Shown: one piece after another, positions 31,077 through 39,722 of the stretch
Numbering within the stretch: position 1 is the first letter of the stretch
Layout of the letters: every line of letters starts with the position of its first letter
Assembly: GCF_036010665.1 (NCBI RefSeq)
Contig: NZ_CP108581.1
Location: 1,084,001-1,148,000, forward strand
Direction of reading: 5' to 3'
Source of the DNA: Microbispora sp. NBC_01189
GTDB lineage: Bacteria > Actinomycetota > Actinomycetes > Streptosporangiales > Streptosporangiaceae
Length of the DNA stretch: 64,000 nucleotides
Translations under genes and position numbers: made by a program
Notes under the pieces: model-generated
Seen by the model: only the letters and a program-made list of their open reading frames with translations
What the model was told of the DNA's origin: nothing
Databases searched by the model: none

Positions 31077-31847
31077 TCACGCGGCGATGGTCGCGTGCAT
31101 CTCCCACACGAGGATCTCGGCGGGCTCGGTCGCGGTGACCTTCTGCCCGCCGGTGGCGGTGAACCGTACGGCGTCGCCGGTCTCCAGCATGCCCGCACCC
31201 TCCAGGGCGACGGCGCCCCGGGGCACGAACAGGTGCAGGAACGGCGCCTCGGGCAGTTCCACGGACTGGCCGGGCTCCAGACGGGCGGCGTACAGCGCGG
31301 CGTACCGGTTCTTGATCCGGATGGCCGCGGCGCCGTCGTGCCTGTCCATGCCGGAGGCCACCGGCACCAGGCCGCCGGCCAGCAGGTCGCCCTCGATCTC
31401 CAACTGCTCGTACCCGGGGGTGATGCCGGGCTCGTCGGGGACCACCCACATCTGGACGAAGTGGACAGGCTCGTCATGGGCGCCGCCGCCGGTCAGCCGC
31501 CAGGAGTCGTTCTTCTCCGAGTGCAGGATGCCGGTGCCCGCGCTCATGCGCTGGGCGAGCCCCGGGTAGATGACCCCGGAGTGGCCCTCGGAGTCCTGGT
31601 GGACCAGGGAGCCCCGGAGCACCCAGGTGACGATCTCCATGTCCCGGTGCGGGTGCGTCTCGAACCCGGTGCCCGGGTGGACGGTGTCGTCGTTGTTCAC
31701 CAGCAGCAGGCCGTGGTGGGTGTTGCCGGGGTCGTGGTGGCCGCCGAACGAGAACGAGTGCTTGGAATCCAGCCAGGAGATGCGGGTGGAGAAGCGCTCG
31801 GCCGCCCTGCGGACGTCCACACGGGGGGTCGGCCTGGTCGTGGTCAT
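31077..31847 (-). CDS. Pirin family protein (YhhW-like)
   Basis: This is a 256-residue bicupin. The metal ligands are in THPHRDMEIVTWVLRG and GTGILHSEKND. The protein contains HHDPGNTHHGLLLVNNDD and resembles YhhW-type quercetinase pirins. GGAAAGGG precedes the ATG at 31847, which fixes the start, while the frame runs on to 31886 through the operator. It heads a three-gene operon divergent from a MarR gene across a 20-base palindrome, so it is the probable MarR target and may respond to a phenolic or redox signal. Confidence 0.9.
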   Translation of the reverse strand: MTTTRPTPRVDVRRAAERFSTRISWLDSKHSFSFGGHHDPGNTHHGLLLVNNDDTVHPGTGFETHPHRDMEIVTWVLRGSLVHQDSEGHSGVIYPGLAQRMSAGTGILHSEKNDSWRLTGGGAHDEPVHFVQMWVVPDEPGITPGYEQLEIEGDLLAGGLVPVASGMDRHDGAAAIRIKNRYAALYAARLEPGQSVELPEAPFLHLFVPRGAVALEGAGMLETGDAVRFTATGGQKVTATEPAEILVWEMHATIAA

Positions 31848-31870
31848 CGGAACCCTTTCCTCGTCGCCTT

Positions 31871-31923
31871 GTAGATGATGCATCATCTACTGATGCCCCA
31901 CAACATAGATGACGAGTCATTGA
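31871..31923. promoter_or_regulatory. Perfect 20-bp palindrome and second site between pirin operon and marR
   Basis: GTAGATGATG-CATCATCTAC (31871-31890) is a perfect palindrome. A related site with ATGAC-GA-GTCAT (31909-31920) lies just before marR. A TAGCCT -10 candidate (31931-31936) would make the marR message leaderless. The spacing fits a MarR dimer controlling both directions. Confidence 0.75.
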
Positions 31924-31943
31924 TTCCGGATAGCCTGGACGGC

Positions 31944-32435
31944 ATGGACAGCCCACGCTGGCTCGACGCGGACGAACAACGCGCCTGGCGGGCCTACCTG
32001 CGCATGCAGGGGCGTCTCGCGGCTCGGCTCAACCGGGAGCTGCAGGCCGGCTCCGGCCTTTCCCTGGCCGACTACGAGGTCCTCGTGCACCTCACCGACA
32101 GCGCCGACGGGCGGCTGCGGCCGTTCGAGCTGGAGCGCGGCCTCCAGTGGGAGCAGAGCCGCCTGTCCCACCACCTGACCCGCATGCAGCGGCGTGGCCT
32201 CGTCCGCCGCGAGGAGTGCGCCGAGGACGGCCGGGGCGCGTTCGTCGTGATCAGCGAGGAGGGCCGCCGCGCCATCGCCGCCGCCGCCCCGGGGCACGTG
32301 GAGACCGTACGCCGCCTGTTCTTCGACGGGCTCACCCGCGAGCAGGTCGCCGCGCTCGAACGGCTGGCCGCCGCGGTGCTCACCCGCCTCGACCACGACA
32401 GCCCCGGCGACGACCGCGACCACGATCTCAGCTGA
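31944..32435 (+). CDS. MarR-family transcriptional regulator
   Basis: This is a 163-residue regulator. The winged helix spans LSLADYEVLVHLTD, LERGLQWEQSRLSHHLTRMQ and RRGLVRREECAEDGRGAFVV, with flanking dimerisation helices. ATG at 31944 is preferred; the frame is open from 31875, but that part overlaps the operator palindromes and encodes no conserved sequence. Its last eight bases overlap the convergent CBS gene. It probably represses itself and the divergent pirin operon. Confidence 0.9.
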   Translation: MDSPRWLDADEQRAWRAYLRMQGRLAARLNRELQAGSGLSLADYEVLVHLTDSADGRLRPFELERGLQWEQSRLSHHLTRMQRRGLVRREECAEDGRGAFVVISEEGRRAIAAAAPGHVETVRRLFFDGLTREQVAALERLAAAVLTRLDHDSPGDDRDHDLS

Positions 32436-33033
32436 TCAGTCCTTCGGGGAAGACGACGCCGGCGACGCCGGGGACGGTCCGGACGACCATCTCGGCGATG
32501 CGGGCCGACCGCTCGTCGCCCGGACCGTACAGCTCGACGACGCCGCTCCGCACGGCCGCGCCGAAGGACGCCGTTTCGGCGCAGTCGCGCAGCGCCGCGA
32601 GCACGTCGTCGCGGATCCGCCCGTCCCCCTGGACGAGCAGCCCCATCAGGTCGCGCCGGCTGACGATGCCGACGAGGTCGTCGTCACGCACCACCGGGAC
32701 GCTCTTCACCCCGGTCGTGATCATCAAATCCAGGAGGTCCATGACGTCGGCCGCGTCGCCCACAGTGGCGACGCGCGGCGTCATGACCTCCTCGACGAGC
32801 GCGGGCGGCCTGCCGGTGGGCAGGGCCTCGGGACGCAGGAAGGCCCGGGGATCGGTCTCGAACTCGCCGCGCAGCAGATCCATCTCGCTGACGATGCCGA
32901 CCATCCGTCCGGGCCGTTCGACCACCGGCGCGGCCGTGATGTCCTGCTCGTACAGCAGGCGGACGGCCTGCCTGATCGTCGCCGTGCGCCGCACCGTCAC
33001 CACCGGCGCCGTCATGATCTCGTGGACCAGCAT
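32428..33033 (-). CDS. CBS-domain pair plus BON domain protein
   Basis: This is a 201-residue protein. Two CBS motifs are seen: VHEIMTAPVVTV with ITAAPVVERPGRMVGIVSE, and EEVMTPRVATVGD with VKSVPVVRDDDLVGIVSRRD. The last 60 residues (DDVLAALRD, then VRSGVVELYG) look like a BON domain. CBS pairs bind adenosine nucleotides as energy sensors, and BON domains may touch membranes. GGAGGTGAT lies eight bases before the ATG at 33033, so this start is preferred to the GTG at 33042, which sits inside that ribosome site. It follows capA by 12 bases and is probably co-transcribed with it. Confidence 0.88.
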   Translation of the reverse strand: MLVHEIMTAPVVTVRRTATIRQAVRLLYEQDITAAPVVERPGRMVGIVSEMDLLRGEFETDPRAFLRPEALPTGRPPALVEEVMTPRVATVGDAADVMDLLDLMITTGVKSVPVVRDDDLVGIVSRRDLMGLLVQGDGRIRDDVLAALRDCAETASFGAAVRSGVVELYGPGDERSARIAEMVVRTVPGVAGVVFPEGLIS

Positions 33034-33045
33034 CGTGATCACCTC

Positions 33046-34170
33046 CTATCCGGCCGGCGCGAGGACGAGCGTCCCGCCGGGCGCCGGCCCGGTCCGCGCG
33101 CCGAACCTCCGGCCGATCCGGTCGAGGGTCCCGCGCAGCCACTCGCGGTCCTCGTCACCGGCGTGCCGCAGTCGCATGCGTACGGCCCGCATCGGCGCCA
33201 TCCGCAGTTCGCGCAGCCGCCCCGACGCGGCCTCCACCGTCGCGAAATACAGCAGTCGCAGGTCGTCGCGGTACTCCTCACAGCCGGTGATGCCCTCGTA
33301 GTCGTCGATGAAGTCGCCGCAGCCGTAGAGGATCAGCCGGTCCCGGTACACCTCCGCAGGGCGGGGGTGGTGCGAGGAGTGGCCGTGGACGAGGTCGACG
33401 CCGCCGTCGACGAGCGCGTGCGCGAACCCGGCCTGGTCGTCGCCGACCTCGTAGCCCCAGTTCGACCCCCAGTGGACGGAGACGACCACGACGTCCCCCG
33501 GCCGCCTGACCCGCCGTACGCGGTGGACGGTCTCGGCCGCGCAGTCGGGGGACGGCGCCGGGAGGAAGGCCACCCCGGGCCGGTCCCGCCGGGCCGCCCA
33601 CCCGCCCGGGACGCCGCTGGACGGCATCGCGGCCGCGAACACCAGCACGCGGCCGCCGCCGGGGAGCGGCACGACCGCGGGCCGCCAGGCCTCGTCCTCG
33701 TCGCGGCCGGCCCCGGCCCGGCCGAGCCCCGCCTCCGCCAGGACGTCGAGCGTCTCGGCGAGCCCGCGTACGCCGAAGTCGAGCACGTGGTTGTTGGCCA
33801 GCACGCACACGTCCGGCCGGGCCATGGTCAGCGCGGGAAGGTTGGCCGGGTTCATCCGATAGTGCACGGCTTTCCCCGGCGCGAAGTCGGCGGCCCGGGT
33901 GACGCTCGTCTCCAGGTTGAGCACGCGGACGTCAGGAGCGGCCTCGTCCAGCACCTCCAGCGTGTCGCCCCAGGGCCAGGAGTAGGCGGCCGGGCGCGGG
34001 ATCGGGCCGTTCGCCGCCTCGGCCAGCTCGACGTACGCCCCGGCGTCCCGGACGTGCGGCTCCCGCAGGGCGGGATCACCCGGGTGCGGGAGGATCTGGT
34101 CGACGCCGCGCCCGAGCATGACGTCTCCGCACAGGAACAGGGTGACCGGATCCCCCGCCGCCGACCGCAT
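33046..34170 (-). CDS. CapA family protein (metallophosphatase-like, poly-gamma-glutamate type)
   Basis: This is a 374-residue protein from the ATG at 34170 after a G-rich ribosome site. Metallophosphatase-like motifs are FLCGDVMLGRGVD at the start, VLANNHVLDFG in the middle, and VVSVHWGSNWGYE with GHSSHHPRPAEVY later. These define the PGA_cap/CapA family, named from capsular polyglutamate synthesis, although most actinomycete members have no known function. No signal peptide is evident. Upstream, CCCCCCGATGGC is repeated twice. The CBS-BON gene follows in the same direction. Confidence 0.88.
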   Translation of the reverse strand: MRSAAGDPVTLFLCGDVMLGRGVDQILPHPGDPALREPHVRDAGAYVELAEAANGPIPRPAAYSWPWGDTLEVLDEAAPDVRVLNLETSVTRAADFAPGKAVHYRMNPANLPALTMARPDVCVLANNHVLDFGVRGLAETLDVLAEAGLGRAGAGRDEDEAWRPAVVPLPGGGRVLVFAAAMPSSGVPGGWAARRDRPGVAFLPAPSPDCAAETVHRVRRVRRPGDVVVVSVHWGSNWGYEVGDDQAGFAHALVDGGVDLVHGHSSHHPRPAEVYRDRLILYGCGDFIDDYEGITGCEEYRDDLRLLYFATVEAASGRLRELRMAPMRAVRMRLRHAGDEDREWLRGTLDRIGRRFGARTGPAPGGTLVLAPAG

Positions 34171-34300
34171 GCCAACCCCCCGATGGCCCCCCGATGGCCC
34201 CCTCATGACCCCCCTGACGACCGGGCAGGGCCCGTCTTCCGCGGGTCACACCCCGATCCTCCCCCGTGAACGGCCGCGTCACCACAGCGGGGAGGGGTGG

Positions 34301-35113
34301 TCAGCCCACCCGGCAGAGGATCTCGCCGTGCACGACGCTGAACCAGCCGTCGGCGCTCGCGCCCCACTCCCGCCAGCCGTCGGAGATCCGCCGCAGGTCG
34401 TCCAGGGTGGCGTGACCGCCCTCGATCACCCGGCTCGCGTAGGAGGACTGGAGGGTGCGGTCGGCCCACAGACCGCTCCACCACGCCCGGTCCTCCGGGG
34501 TGGCGAAACACCAGGTGGACGACGACGAGGTGATCTCGGCGAAGCCGGCCTCCCCGGCCCAGGAGCGCAGCCGCCGCCCGGCGTCGGGCTCGCCGCCGTT
34601 GGCCCGGGCGACCCGGTGGTAGAGGTCCAGCCAATCGTCCAGCGCGGGGACCAGCGGATACCAGATCATGCCGGCGTAGTCGGAGTCGCGCGCCGCGACG
34701 ACGCCGCCCGGCTTCGTCACGCGCCGCATCTCGCGCAGCGCGCCCACCGGGTCGCCGACGTGCTGGAGCACCTGGTGGGCGTGCACGACGCAGAAGGAGG
34801 CGCCGGGAGCGCCGAGCGCGTGCACGTCGCCGGTCGTGAAGCTCACGTTGCCGACGCCACGCCGTGCCACCTCCTCCCGGGCCTGCTCCAGCACGGCGGG
34901 GGCGTTGTCGAGGCCGACCACCTCGCCCTCCGGCACGTACGCGGCCAGGTCGGCGGTGATCGTGCCGGGGCCGCAGCCGACGTCCAGGACGCGCATGTGG
35001 GGCTTCAGCGCGCTCAGCAGGTACGCCGCGGAGTTGGCGGCGGTGCGCCAGCGATGGGAGCGCAGGACGGACTCGTGATGACCGTGTGTGTAGACGGCCG
35101 ATTCGTGTGCCAT
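34301..35113 (-). CDS. SAM-dependent methyltransferase (class I)
   Basis: This is a 270-residue protein with the SAM-binding motif VLDVGCGPGTITADLA near residue 45, the acidic loop VVGLDNA, and motif III VHAHQVLQHVGDPVGALREM followed by TKPGGVVAARD. It belongs to the broad Methyltransf_11/UbiE-like group, and the substrate is unknown. It is divergent from the LigD-like gene across a 118-base, relatively AT-rich gap. A TTGCTC -35-like box lies on the minus strand there, without a convincing -10. Confidence 0.88.
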   Translation of the reverse strand: MAHESAVYTHGHHESVLRSHRWRTAANSAAYLLSALKPHMRVLDVGCGPGTITADLAAYVPEGEVVGLDNAPAVLEQAREEVARRGVGNVSFTTGDVHALGAPGASFCVVHAHQVLQHVGDPVGALREMRRVTKPGGVVAARDSDYAGMIWYPLVPALDDWLDLYHRVARANGGEPDAGRRLRSWAGEAGFAEITSSSSTWCFATPEDRAWWSGLWADRTLQSSYASRVIEGGHATLDDLRRISDGWREWGASADGWFSVVHGEILCRVG

Positions 35114-35231
35114 GCCGCCAAGATTCCATACGTCTCGCTATTTGAGCAATTGTGTCTCATATTCAGAGATGGCATCGAGGGGCGCCGGGGTCGCGTTGAT
35201 TTCCGGCGCCGGTCGCGGGCATGGTGACCGG

Positions 35232-36179
35232 ATGACCAGCGATGAGGTTCGCGACGGAGTCACGCTGACCAATCTCGATCAGCCGTTGTTCGACGGCGCG
35301 GGGGCGGCCAAGCGCGACCTGGTCGACTACCTGGACGCCGTACGCGACCGGATCGTCCCGGTGCTGCGCGACCGGCCGCTGTCCGTCGTGCGGGTCCGGC
35401 AGGGCCAGGCGCCGTTCATGCAGAAGAACGTGCCCTCGTACGCCCCGGACTGGGTGCGGACGGTCACGGTGTGGGCCGAGTCCTCCCAGCGGCGGGTGTC
35501 GTACGCGCTGTGCGACGACCGGCGGACCCTGCTGTGGCTCGCCAACCAGCGGGCGGTGGAGTATCACCCCGCCCTCGTCCACGCGGGCCGCCGGGACCGG
35601 CCCACCCACCTCGTGCTCGACATCGACCCGCCGTCGGCCGAGGCGTTCTCCCGGGCCGTCGGCGCCGCCCGCCTGGTCGCCCGGGCACTCGCCGGCGCCG
35701 GGCTGTCGGGCGCGGTGAAGACCAGCGGCGCCAAGGGCCTGCACGTGTTCGTGCCGCTGGAGGGCGAGACCACGGAGGACGTGGCCGCCGCCACCCGCGC
35801 GCTCGGCGTCCGGGCCGAACGTCTCGACCCCGCCCTCGCCACGACGGCGTTCATCCGGGAGGACCGGGGAGACCGGGTGTTCGTCGACTCGACCCGGTCC
35901 GGCGGGGCGACCGTCGTCGCGGCCTACAGCCCGCGCGTACGGCCCGGCGTCCCGGTCTCCTTCCCGGTCGCGTGGGACGACCTGGACCGGATCACACCCG
36001 GCGACTTCACCGTGCGCACGGCGGCGCGCCTGCTCCGCGACGGCGATCCCTGGGCCGATCTCATGCCGGAGCCCCAGCGTCTCCCCCGCGACCTCGTCGA
36101 GGAGGGCCACATGATCCCGGTCGCCCGCGTGCAGGCCATGCACGAGGGCAGACGCCGCGCCCGCGCCCGACGCGGATAG
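35232..36179 (+). CDS. LigD-type polymerase/primase domain protein, stand-alone
   Basis: This is a 315-residue protein from the ATG at 35232. The catalytic acid pair is in LVLDIDPPSAEAF, and KTSGAKGLHVFVPL is the nucleotide-binding block of the LigD Pol domain, which fills gaps and adds ribonucleotides in bacterial end joining. There is no ligase or phosphoesterase domain and no ku gene in view, so it is a separate PolDom protein that would need partners elsewhere. The frame upstream to 35112 runs through the promoter region and is not used. Confidence 0.9.
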   Translation: MTSDEVRDGVTLTNLDQPLFDGAGAAKRDLVDYLDAVRDRIVPVLRDRPLSVVRVRQGQAPFMQKNVPSYAPDWVRTVTVWAESSQRRVSYALCDDRRTLLWLANQRAVEYHPALVHAGRRDRPTHLVLDIDPPSAEAFSRAVGAARLVARALAGAGLSGAVKTSGAKGLHVFVPLEGETTEDVAAATRALGVRAERLDPALATTAFIREDRGDRVFVDSTRSGGATVVAAYSPRVRPGVPVSFPVAWDDLDRITPGDFTVRTAARLLRDGDPWADLMPEPQRLPRDLVEEGHMIPVARVQAMHEGRRRARARRG

Positions 36180-36261
36180 CCGTCCAGGACGGTTCGCGAC
36201 CGGCCGTCGCCTATCCGCGCCTGGTTCCCGACGGGTTCGCCTGGCCCCACTGGTTCCGGCC

Positions 36262-36297
36262 GATTCGGCTGATTCGGCTGATTCGGCTGATTCGGCG
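36262..36297 (+). repeat. Four tandem copies of a 9-bp unit
   Basis: GATTCGGCT is repeated at 36262, 36271, 36280 and 36289; the last copy ends in G. The array lies just upstream of the exporter promoter and has no coding role. Confidence 0.85.
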
Positions 36298-36303
36298 GGC
36301 AGG

Positions 36304-36347
36304 TTGGCGACATGGCGTTGCTATAGTTCGCGACATGACGTCGCCAA
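36304..36347 (+). promoter_or_regulatory. MFS exporter promoter with paired operator sites
   Basis: TATAGT (36322-36327) is a near-consensus -10 box eight bases before the ATG, so the message is probably leaderless. It is flanked by two like sites, GCGAC-N5-GTTGC (36307-36321) and GCGAC-N5-GTCGC (36330-36344). The outer TTGGCGAC and GTCGCCAA also mirror each other. This is a typical TetR operator layout. Confidence 0.65.
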
Positions 36348-37960
36348 CCTCGGGCCCGACACGCCAAAGCTGGGTCCCTCTCGTCGTGCTCGCCACGGGC
36401 GTGTCGATGGTCGTCATCGACGCCACGATCGTGAACGTGGCAGTGCCCGCGATCCTCGCCGACCTGCGCCTCGGCGCGACCGACGTGGAATGGATCAACT
36501 CGGTCTACTCTCTGATGTTCGCGGCGCTGCTCATCCCGTTCGGGCGGATGGGCGATCTCTATGGCAGGCGCCGCCTGTTCGCCCTGGGCGTCGCGGTCTT
36601 CCTGCTGGCCAGCGTGCTGGCGGCGGTGTCGGTGAACGGGCCCATGCTGATCGCCGTACGGGCGGTCCAGGGCGTGGGAGCCGCGATGGCCGTCCCGATG
36701 ACCCTCGCGATCATCAACCAGATCTACACGGGACGGCAGCGGGTCATCGCCTTCGCCGTCTGGGGCTCCATCATCGGCGGCATGGCCGCCGCCGGCCCGC
36801 TGGCGGGGGGCTGGCTCGTCACCGAGCACGGCTGGCGTGCGGCGTTCTGGATCAATCTGCCGATCGCCGCGCTGCTCCTGCTCGGCTCGCTGCGCGTGCC
36901 CGACTCGCGGGCCGGGCACGCTGCGGGCACCGACCTCGCCGGGCTCGTCCTCGCCGTGCTCGGCACGACCGGCGTCGTCTTCGCGCTGATCGAGGGCCAG
37001 AAGTACGGCTGGTTCGAGCCGCGGCGGACCGCGGACCTGTTCGGCCTGCGGTTCGAGAGCGTCTCCCCCGTGCCGTTCGCCTTCGGTGTCGGCGTCCTCG
37101 CGCTGGTCGCCCTGATCGTGCGCGAACGGCGGCGCGAGCGCGCCGGCCTGCCCGTGCTCGTCGACCTGACGCTGTTCGAGCTGCCGAGTTTCCGCTACGG
37201 CTCGATGACGGCGGTGATCGTGGCGCTCGGCGAGTTCGGCATGATCCTCGTGCTGCCGCTCTTCCTGCAGTCCGCGCTCGGCTACACCGCCTTCCGGGCC
37301 GGTCTCGTCATCGCCGCGCTGGCCCTCGGCACCTTTCTCGCGGGCGGGCTGGTCCCCCCGCTGTCGAAGACGTTGTCCCCGCGGGCCATCGTGCGGATCG
37401 GCCTGGCCCTGGAGGCGGTCGGCGCGGCCGGCATCGGCCTGTCCCTCGCGCCGGACATGGGCGCCTGGCGGCCGGTGCCGTGGCTGCTCCTCTACGGCGC
37501 GGGCATCGGCTTCGCCACGGCGCAGCTCACCGGCGTCCTCATGGCCGACGTGCCGGCGCCTCTGTCCGGCGGCGCGTCCGCGCTCCAGAGCACGGTCCGC
37601 CAGCTCGGCGCGGCGCTGGGAGTCGCCATCCTCGGCGGGGTGCTGGTGTCCGGACTCGGCTCGGCCGTCGAGCGCGGGCTCTCCGACCGGCCCCAGCAGG
37701 TGCGCACGAGCGTGGCGCGCGCGGTCGAGGAGAGCGCCGGCGCCGCCATCCCCGCGCTCCGCGACCCGGCGATCCACGCGGCGGCGGTCGAGGCCGCCGC
37801 CGAGGCGACCCGCAGGGTCACCTTCATCACGGCGCTGGCGCTGCTCGCCGGGGTCGGCATCACCCTCCTGCTCCCCCGTACGCCGGTCGGGCGGGACGAG
37901 TCTCCGGAACAGGTCGCGGCGGGCGGGCCGGATACTGGAGGTCGCGAGCCGGACATGTGA
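36335..37960 (+). CDS. MFS drug/proton antiporter, DHA2 (EmrB/QacA) family
   Basis: This is a 541-residue membrane protein with about 14 hydrophobic segments. Motif A is GRMGDLYGRRRLF after the second helix, and the antiporter region GSIIGGMAAAGPLAGGWLV is near helix 5. The first helix carries VVIDATIVNVAVPAI, a DHA2 hallmark with an embedded aspartate. It would export hydrophobic or cationic compounds. The start at 36335 is chosen from the leaderless promoter. The TetR gene follows after 16 bases, so the pair is probably co-transcribed and self-regulated. Confidence 0.93.
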   Translation: MTSPTSGPTRQSWVPLVVLATGVSMVVIDATIVNVAVPAILADLRLGATDVEWINSVYSLMFAALLIPFGRMGDLYGRRRLFALGVAVFLLASVLAAVSVNGPMLIAVRAVQGVGAAMAVPMTLAIINQIYTGRQRVIAFAVWGSIIGGMAAAGPLAGGWLVTEHGWRAAFWINLPIAALLLLGSLRVPDSRAGHAAGTDLAGLVLAVLGTTGVVFALIEGQKYGWFEPRRTADLFGLRFESVSPVPFAFGVGVLALVALIVRERRRERAGLPVLVDLTLFELPSFRYGSMTAVIVALGEFGMILVLPLFLQSALGYTAFRAGLVIAALALGTFLAGGLVPPLSKTLSPRAIVRIGLALEAVGAAGIGLSLAPDMGAWRPVPWLLLYGAGIGFATAQLTGVLMADVPAPLSGGASALQSTVRQLGAALGVAILGGVLVSGLGSAVERGLSDRPQQVRTSVARAVEESAGAAIPALRDPAIHAAAVEAAAEATRRVTFITALALLAGVGITLLLPRTPVGRDESPEQVAAGGPDTGGREPDM

Positions 37961-37976
37961 CAGCCCTGGAGGGGAG

Positions 37977-38594
37977 ATGCCGAGGATCAGCGCGGCGACC
38001 GTCGCGGCCCACCGGGCCAACCAGCACGCCGCCCTGCTCGACGCGGCGCGGGAGATCCTGGCCGCCGAGGGCGTGCAGGCGCTCACTCCGGCGGCTGTCG
38101 GCGCCCGGATCGGCCTGGCCCGCTCCAGCGTCTACCGCTACTTCGCCTCCACCGCCGACATCCTCGCCCAGCTCGTGGAGGACGCCTTTCCCCGCTGGTC
38201 CGCGCGTCTGCGCGCCGCCGTCGCGCCCGCGGGCGGCACGCTGCCGGACCGGATCCGCGCGTACGGCAGGGCGGCGCTCGACTTCGTCGGCAGCCCCGAC
38301 TACGCGCTGATCCCGGCGCTGCAGACGATCGGGCTGCCGCCCGAGTGCCGGGTCAGGGTGGAGGAACTGCACGGCGAGCTGACCGCGCCGCTCGCGGACG
38401 CGCTGCGCGAGGCCGGGATGGACCACCCCGCGCTGCGGGCCGACCTGGCCTGGGGCGTGGTCCGCGCGGGAGCCCGCCATCTGGCGCCGGACATCGCCGG
38501 GCGCGAGACGGCACCCGCCGAAGATCCCGGCGCGGAGCCTCCGGAAAGGATCGTCGAACTCACCCTCGACATGCTCACCCGGGCGCTGTGCTGA
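37977..38594 (+). CDS. TetR-family transcriptional regulator
   Basis: This is a 205-residue regulator. The N-terminal helix-turn-helix is ILAAEGVQALTPAAVGARIG followed by LARSSVYRYFAST, the classic TetR pattern. The ligand-binding helical domain follows. A good ribosome site (GGAGGGGAG) precedes the ATG. It lies directly behind the MFS gene, whose promoter carries two similar operator sites, so repression of the exporter is the likely role. Confidence 0.93.
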   Translation: MPRISAATVAAHRANQHAALLDAAREILAAEGVQALTPAAVGARIGLARSSVYRYFASTADILAQLVEDAFPRWSARLRAAVAPAGGTLPDRIRAYGRAALDFVGSPDYALIPALQTIGLPPECRVRVEELHGELTAPLADALREAGMDHPALRADLAWGVVRAGARHLAPDIAGRETAPAEDPGAEPPERIVELTLDMLTRALC

Positions 38595-38596
38595 CC

Positions 38597-38648
38597 CGTG
38601 GCCACTGACCCGTGGCCACTGACCTTGTGGCCGCTGACCCCCTGGCCG
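38597..38648 (+). repeat. Imperfect tandem repeats after tetR
   Basis: The unit GTGGCCACTGACC and diverged forms (GTGGCCGCTGACC, then CTGGCCGCCGAC) recur about four times. A CCTCCC/GGGAGG stem (38660-38678) follows and may end the tetR transcript. The rest of the gap to 38743 carries a doubled GGCGTACGGCTCA. Confidence 0.6.
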
Positions 38649-38743
38649 CCGACTCCGGACCTCCCCCGAGTCGGGAGGGGACGGTCGAAGGGGCCGGAGC
38701 CGGGGACGGCCCCAGTCAGGGCGTACGGCTCAGGGCGTACGGC

Positions 38744-39571
38744 TCAGGGCATCCGGCCGACCGCCCCGAAGATGCCGGTCCCGCCCATGTCGACCGGCAC
38801 GTCCCACGGGACGTCGGGCCGCCACGCCTGCACGGGCACGAGGCCGGGCTCCAGGATCTCCAGGCCGTCGAAGAACGACTCGATCCGCTTGAAGGGCCTG
38901 CCCACGAGCCCGCCGGAGGAGGTGGCGGCGTACACCTTCTTGCTCTCCAGGACGACCTCCTCGGCGACCTCGTCCTTCATCCCGATGTGCGACAGCGCCA
39001 GGTGGCACCCCGGGACCATCCGCTCGCGGATCCGGGCCGTGATCCGGTCGGCGTCCTCGTCGTCGGTCACGAAGTGCAGCACCGAGACCAGCAGCACCGC
39101 GAACGGCCGGGTGAAGTCGATGTGGGCGCGCACCTCGGGATCGTCGAAGACGGCGTCCGGGTCCCGCAGGTCTCCGGCCACCACGATCGTCTGGGGGTTG
39201 TCGGCCAGCAGCGCCCGCGCGTGCGTGAGGACCACCCGGTCGTTGTCCACGTACACCACCCGCGCTCCGGGGGCGTGCCGCCGCGCGACCTGGTGGACGT
39301 TCTCCTGCGTCGGCAGGCCCGCGCCGATGTCGACGAACTGCGTGATCCCCGACTCGGCCAGGTGCCGCACCGCACGCCGCAGGAAGCCGCGGTTCTCCCT
39401 GGCGACCTCCCGGCCGTCGTTGCCCATCTGCCGCCCGATGGCGAGCATCTTCTCCGCGGCCTCCCGGTCGGCGGCGAAGTTGTCCTTTCCGCCCAGGTAG
39501 TAGTCGTACATCCGGGCGATGTTCGGGATGGTGGGATCGACGCCCTCGGGCGCCCTCCTCGAGTCGTCCAA
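38744..39571 (-). CDS. S-adenosyl methyltransferase family protein (DUF574), copy 1
   Basis: This is a 275-residue protein starting at TTG. DUF574 (SAM_MT, PF04672) hallmarks are NIARMYDYYLGGKDNFAADR near the N terminus, FVDIGAGLPTQENVHQVA as the SAM site, VVYVDNDRVVLTHARALL, and LVSVLHFVTDDEDADRI. The family is greatly expanded in filamentous actinomycetes, and most members have unknown substrates. A paralogue is at 44563-45369. The promoter is not evident. Confidence 0.9.
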   Translation of the reverse strand: MDDSRRAPEGVDPTIPNIARMYDYYLGGKDNFAADREAAEKMLAIGRQMGNDGREVARENRGFLRRAVRHLAESGITQFVDIGAGLPTQENVHQVARRHAPGARVVYVDNDRVVLTHARALLADNPQTIVVAGDLRDPDAVFDDPEVRAHIDFTRPFAVLLVSVLHFVTDDEDADRITARIRERMVPGCHLALSHIGMKDEVAEEVVLESKKVYAATSSGGLVGRPFKRIESFFDGLEILEPGLVPVQAWRPDVPWDVPVDMGGTGIFGAVGRMP

Positions 39572-39722
39572 GCGTCTGCCCCTCGCCTATGGAACCGCTT
39601 TCACGCATTGTAGGCGAGGAGCCGGTCGAAGATCATCACCCTGGGGTCATCATTCCGCGATTGGAGAACGGTGCGGGGGGCAGCGGCTCGACGACGAGCC
39701 CGGGACGACCTCCGGAGGACGC

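Noticed and set aside
36262-36297. Possible CRISPR-like array
   Set aside because: Units are contiguous 9-mers with no spacers, so it is a simple tandem repeat.
35924-38086. 720-codon minus-strand frame over the LigD-like and MFS genes
   Set aside because: Spans two real plus-strand genes and their promoter; Arg/Gly/His-rich shadow.
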